From the NCBI GenBank assembly GCA_002299965.1, contig DBOM01000029.1, forward strand, positions 855-57,969: a DNA stretch of 57,115 nt, given 5' to 3'. Position 1 is the stretch's first letter. Each line of letters starts with the position of its first letter. Below are positions 53,212 to 57,115 of this stretch, one piece after another. The DNA is from Caldiserica bacterium UBA646 (GTDB taxonomy: Bacteria > Caldisericota > Caldisericia > Caldisericales > Caldisericaceae). The notes beneath the pieces are model-generated. The model had not been told where the DNA came from, did not search any database, and saw only the letters and a program-made list of their open reading frames with translations. A program made the translations under genes and the position numbers.

Positions 53212-56200
53212 ATGGAAAACATAATAGATTTTTCCAAGACGAAACCAACTATTGAAATGCCGTATCTTCTCAAGGTACAAAAAGAATCTTACGAGGATCT
53301 CAAGAACAGGAAGTTGGGGGAAATATTGGCAAAAATATTTCCGATTGAAACAAAAAAGATTACGCTTGAATTTGTAAGTTATTTTGTTAGCGACCCTATA
53401 AAATCTATGGAAGATTGTCTGCGTATTGGTTCTACTTACGAAGCGCGTATAAATGCAACTTTTAGATTGACTTACAAGGAAACAGGAGAGATTATAGAGC
53501 AGAGTGTATATCTTGCAGATATTCCTGTTATGACTCCCGAAGGGTGTTTTATCATTAATGGCAGGAAAAGGGTTGTGGTACAACAACTACTACGTTCTCC
53601 CGGTGTATTTTTTCAATTAAATCGAGAAAAAGATTCTGGCATTATTAATTACATTGTTACTATGATTCCTGATCATGGAACCTGGATGGATATGGAGGTG
53701 GGAAAAGACAATGTTATATATATGAGGCTTAAAAAGAAGATGCGTAAAATCCCGCTTTCAACAGTTCTTAAAGTGATAGGTTTTTCATCTAATGAAGAAA
53801 TACTCTCTACCTTTAATAGAGTAATGTCAATTAATATTATAACAAAAGCAGAATCTTCTTATCAAGTAGCTTTCGGGAAAATGCTTGTGGAAGATGTAAA
53901 AAATGAAAAAGGTAAAATACTTCTTAAGAAGGGTACACGATTTACGGAAAAGGCTTTAGAAATCCTTTCTAAAAATAATATAGAACGAATTACACTTAGA
54001 CTTAGAGGTGTAGATTATTGGATTGAGCAGACAACCAAGAGAGATAGAACCAATACTCCAGAACAAGCTATGATGGATATTTATAAAATTGTGCATCCCA
54101 AAGAAAGAATTACATTAGATGGCGCTAAGTCACTTGTAGAAGGACTCTTGATTAATCCGACGAGAAATAGCTATATTCCTGTAGGTCGTTATAAGATTAA
54201 TATGAAATTTGGCACAAATGGAGATAGCACGAACCTTACAAAGGAAGATTTTATAAACATAATTAATTATCTTATAGATATAAGAGAGGGAATTCGAAAA
54301 GAAGATGATATAGATAATTTAATGAATAGAAGGGTAAGAACTGTTGGCGAACTTATAGGAGAAGAAGTAGAAAGAGGATTAATCAGGGTACAGAGAAATG
54401 TAAAAGATAGAATTACTATTTCCCAGAAAGATAGAATAAAACTTTCCGAAATTATTAATGCAAAAACAATATCTGGCCAGCTTAGGCAGTTCTTTGGCAC
54501 CAATCAATTGTCTCAATTTATGGAGGAGACTAATCCTCTTTCTGCTATAGCCCATAAGAGAAGATTAAGTTCTCTGGGGCCGGGTGGTTTACACAGAAAA
54601 CGAGCAGGTGTTGAGGTGAGGGACGTGCATCATTCTCATTATAGTAGAATTTGTCCTGTTGAAACGCCTGAAGGGCAAAACATAGGTTTAATTAATTCAC
54701 TTGCTTCATACGCTAAAATTAATGATCTTGGTTTTATTATAGCTCCTTACAGAAAAGTAGAAAAAGGTAGAGTTAAAGACGAAATTATTGAACTCACTCC
54801 CGCTGATGAGGAAAAATATATTATTGCACAGGCGAACACTCCAGTCGACAAGAATGGCGTGATTAGTACTGACAGTGTCGTTGCTCGAGAAAAGAGTGAA
54901 TCTGGGGAAATCATTCCTCAAATCGTTGATAGAAACGAAGTAGAGCTAATGGACATCGTTCCACAGCAAGTAATAGGCGTATCTGCTTCCCTTATTCCTT
55001 TTCTTGAACATGATGACGCGACTAGGGTTCTTATGGGGTGTAATATGCAGAGACAGGCGGTACCATTAATTGATCCTGATCCTCCTCGGGTTGCAACAGG
55101 TGTAGAAAAGAGGGTCCCTCTTGATAATGGAGATCTTCAGCTTGCCGAGGAAGATGGCATTGTTTCTCTTGTAACAGGGAGTCATGTTTACATAGTGCCT
55201 GATAATGCGAAAGCCGAAGAGGTTTCGGTATATAAAGAAGTGAGGGAATTGAAAATAAATCTTTTAAATATGGTAAAGCAGAAAGAAATTCTTCTGTTTG
55301 ATTATAAACCAAGGGTTGAAGGTCTTAATAAATATGTGGGCGATAGGCTTGCGTCTCCTGTTATTGAAAAGCTTATTACAAAAGGAATAGAAGAGATATC
55401 CATAATTGAGGTAGATAAATTACAGAAGTTTCCTATAAAGAAATGTTTTGAGCTTGAAAAAAATGAACAGATTGTTGGTATGTTTGCTGCTGAAACAATA
55501 ATGAGCAAAAAAAATAAACCTATTATAGAGGAAGGGCAAAAAATATCTGATACAAAATTGAGCAGACTTTTTAACAGCAAAATAAAAAAGATAAAAGTAA
55601 AAGAAGACGATCAGGTTGTCAACAAGCCTGTGTTTTCTATTAATCTTACAGCCATAGGAAAAAATATTGTAGGGAAGTGGATTTTTGCTGCATTTGTAGG
55701 TACAAAAAGGACGAAACATATTGGCAGTGAAATCACTGAAGAACTTTTGAAGAAGTTTTATGAAAAAGGTATCACAGATTTTCTCATTTATTCGAATGAT
55801 GATGTAAAAACCTTTTTTCTTGGCAAATTAAATTTGGATGTTGTAGATCTTATAGCAGCTAAGGATTATGTTGTTAAAAAAGGCAGGAAGAAGGAATATA
55901 TATTAAACAAAGAAGAGATAATAACTGCTGATATGCTGAAAAAACTTGCTGAAGCAGGAATAACTAAGATAAAAGTAAAAAAAGGAAAAGTTTATAAGTT
56001 AAAGAAATTTTATAGAACAAATCAGGATACCTGTAGGAATGAGCATCCCATTGTCAAAAAAGGACAACATGTTCGAAAGGGAGAGCCTATTGCTGATAGT
56101 TATGCTACAAAAAATACGGAACTTGCTCTTGGCATAAATGTTCTTGTTGCATACATTCCATGGTATGGTTACAATTACCAGGACGCTGTTGTTATAAGCA

Positions 56201-57115
56201 GAAGGCTTGTAAGCGAAGATCGTTTAACTTCTATTCATGTGAAAGAGTATAATATCGATGTACACGAAACTGACCATGGAGATGAAGAGCTTACTGCTGA
56301 TCCACCAGATGTTTCAAGAGAAGCCAAGCGATTTTTGGACGAAAATGGTATTGTAAGAGTTGGGTCCAAAGTTGGCCCAGGTGATATTCTTGTAGGAAAG
56401 ACTACTCCGTTTCCAGAAGAAGATGAGACAAGTGAGGCAAGACTTTTTAGAACTTTATTTGATAATAGACCTGCCAATATCAAAAACAGCTCCTTTAAAG
56501 TACCACCTGGCGAAGGAGGAGTAGTAGTAAGTGTTAGGAGATTTGCGCAAGAAGATGGATATGAGCTTGCTAGGGGTGTCAGAGAACTCATTAAAGTACA
56601 TGTTTCGAGGAAAAGAAAAATTATTGTAGGTGATAAGGTTTCTGGGCGTCATGGCAACAAAGGTGTCATCAGCAATATTTTGCCTGAAGAGGACCTCCCA
56701 TATCTTGATGATGGAACTACCGTGGATGTGATATTAAGCCCATTAAGTGTACCGTCTAGAATGAATTTGGGCCAGATTCTCGAAGCTAATATTGGTATTG
56801 CTGCTAAAAAGCTCAATGTGAGAGTTATTACCCCTATATTTAATGGGGCTGGTGAACAAGAAATTAAAGATTTACTAAAAGAAGCAAAATTGCCTGAATC
56901 AGGACAGTTTACTATGTATGATGGACGTACTGGTAAACCTTTTGATTATAAAGTAACACTTGGTGATGCATATTTACTAAAATTAAATCACCTTGCAGAA
57001 GATAAAATGCATGCACGATCTGTGGGGAAATATACACTTATAACACAGCAACCGGTTGGTGGAAAAGCACAATTTGGTGGACAGAGATTAGGAGAGATGG
57101 AAGTATGGGCGCTTG
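53212..57115 (+). CDS. rpoB: RNA polymerase beta subunit, 3' end outside window
   Basis: ATG 53212 follows AAGGAGGG; 1,301 codons are visible and the frame runs off the window. The N-terminal ESYEDL, rifampicin region (TNQLSQFMEETNPL, then AHKRRLSSLGPGGL), VRDVHHSHY, ETPEGQNIGLIN, FLEHDDATRVLMG and GDKVSGRHGNKGV are all canonical. The site matching E. coli Asp516 is Glu438. Between EDGIVSLVTG (about 647) and YKLKKFYRTNQDTC (about 928) there are roughly 255 extra residues where E. coli has a short linker; they contain repeated L-K-x-GI-x-x-I-x-V units. No rplJ/rplL precede the gene. Confidence 0.97.
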   Translation, partial: MENIIDFSKTKPTIEMPYLLKVQKESYEDLKNRKLGEILAKIFPIETKKITLEFVSYFVSDPIKSMEDCLRIGSTYEARINATFRLTYKETGEIIEQSVYLADIPVMTPEGCFIINGRKRVVVQQLLRSPGVFFQLNREKDSGIINYIVTMIPDHGTWMDMEVGKDNVIYMRLKKKMRKIPLSTVLKVIGFSSNEEILSTFNRVMSINIITKAESSYQVAFGKMLVEDVKNEKGKILLKKGTRFTEKALEILSKNNIERITLRLRGVDYWIEQTTKRDRTNTPEQAMMDIYKIVHPKERITLDGAKSLVEGLLINPTRNSYIPVGRYKINMKFGTNGDSTNLTKEDFINIINYLIDIREGIRKEDDIDNLMNRRVRTVGELIGEEVERGLIRVQRNVKDRITISQKDRIKLSEIINAKTISGQLRQFFGTNQLSQFMEETNPLSAIAHKRRLSSLGPGGLHRKRAGVEVRDVHHSHYSRICPVETPEGQNIGLINSLASYAKINDLGFIIAPYRKVEKGRVKDEIIELTPADEEKYIIAQANTPVDKNGVISTDSVVAREKSESGEIIPQIVDRNEVELMDIVPQQVIGVSASLIPFLEHDDATRVLMGCNMQRQAVPLIDPDPPRVATGVEKRVPLDNGDLQLAEEDGIVSLVTGSHVYIVPDNAKAEEVSVYKEVRELKINLLNMVKQKEILLFDYKPRVEGLNKYVGDRLASPVIEKLITKGIEEISIIEVDKLQKFPIKKCFELEKNEQIVGMFAAETIMSKKNKPIIEEGQKISDTKLSRLFNSKIKKIKVKEDDQVVNKPVFSINLTAIGKNIVGKWIFAAFVGTKRTKHIGSEITEELLKKFYEKGITDFLIYSNDDVKTFFLGKLNLDVVDLIAAKDYVVKKGRKKEYILNKEEIITADMLKKLAEAGITKIKVKKGKVYKLKKFYRTNQDTCRNEHPIVKKGQHVRKGEPIADSYATKNTELALGINVLVAYIPWYGYNYQDAVVISRRLVSEDRLTSIHVKEYNIDVHETDHGDEELTADPPDVSREAKRFLDENGIVRVGSKVGPGDILVGKTTPFPEEDETSEARLFRTLFDNRPANIKNSSFKVPPGEGGVVVSVRRFAQEDGYELARGVRELIKVHVSRKRKIIVGDKVSGRHGNKGVISNILPEEDLPYLDDGTTVDVILSPLSVPSRMNLGQILEANIGIAAKKLNVRVITPIFNGAGEQEIKDLLKEAKLPESGQFTMYDGRTGKPFDYKVTLGDAYLLKLNHLAEDKMHARSVGKYTLITQQPVGGKAQFGGQRLGEMEVWAL

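Noticed and set aside
1..57115. CRISPR array or rRNA genes
   Set aside because: No regularly spaced direct repeats and no rRNA-like conserved stretches were seen on reading through.

Overview
The window is AT-rich bacterial chromosome, densely packed and mostly on the + strand, with many ATGA/TAATG stop-start overlaps. The gene content is bacterial housekeeping (murI, tig-clpP-clpX-lon, recA-recX, rny, uvrC, hflX, queA-tgt, rpoB). It is mixed with features common in deep-branching or thermophilic bacteria: a nine-gene V/A-type ATPase operon instead of an F-type ATPase, an archaeal-type stand-alone threonyl-tRNA editing domain, and an endonuclease Q homologue. A lineage such as Caldisericota is a tentative guess; the sequence alone does not prove it.

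Layout. 1-2176: 3' part of a cell-wall amidase, then murI. 2239-3001: seven tRNA genes (Pro-UGG, Arg-UCU, His, Arg-CCU, Arg-UCG, Lys-CUU, Leu-UAG). 3028-9180: trigger factor, ClpP, ClpX, Lon and a RodZ-like protein. 9170-17344: rimO (apparently without a standard start codon), thpR, recA, recX, rny, uvrC (lacking the C-terminal HhH domain), a small membrane protein and hflX.

17345-25345 is an acquired island of about 8 kb. It is bounded by a 69-bp direct repeat of the 3' end of hflX, and a perfect 27-bp direct repeat is nested inside. It carries an ABC ATPase, a membrane-anchored accessory protein, a small secreted protein and three ABC-2-type permeases, which look like one export/self-protection module. 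A broken fic gene and a degenerate IS481-like element interrupt it.

25458-28343: cvpA-queA-tgt (membrane protein plus queuosine tRNA modification). 28578-32858 on the - strand: aspS, hisS and tyrS. 32970-36482: rpiB, cmk, plsC, ispH and gpsA (central, nucleotide, lipid and isoprenoid metabolism). 36596-37475: a small membrane ORF, the threonyl-tRNA editing protein and two more tRNA-Pro genes; with the first one, all three proline anticodons UGG, GGG and CGG are present. 37509-47515: a PLP decarboxylase followed by the V/A-ATPase operon (G/H-I-K-E-C-F-A-B-D), whose K subunit carries the full Na+-site residue set. 47515-51700: Nudix hydrolase, a Xer-like recombinase without its catalytic tyrosine, an acyltransferase, a glycosyltransferase and an EndoQ homologue. 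51684-53134: moaA and moaC. 53212 to the end: rpoB, incomplete at the window edge, with an insertion of about 255 residues built from repeated motifs.

Recognisable promoters are strikingly uniform: TTGACA-like -35 boxes, mostly 16-nt spacers, and TATAAT or TAAAAT -10 boxes. The most unusual features are the hflX-bounded transporter/peptide island, the non-standard rimO start, the catalytically dead Xer protein and the RpoB insertion.
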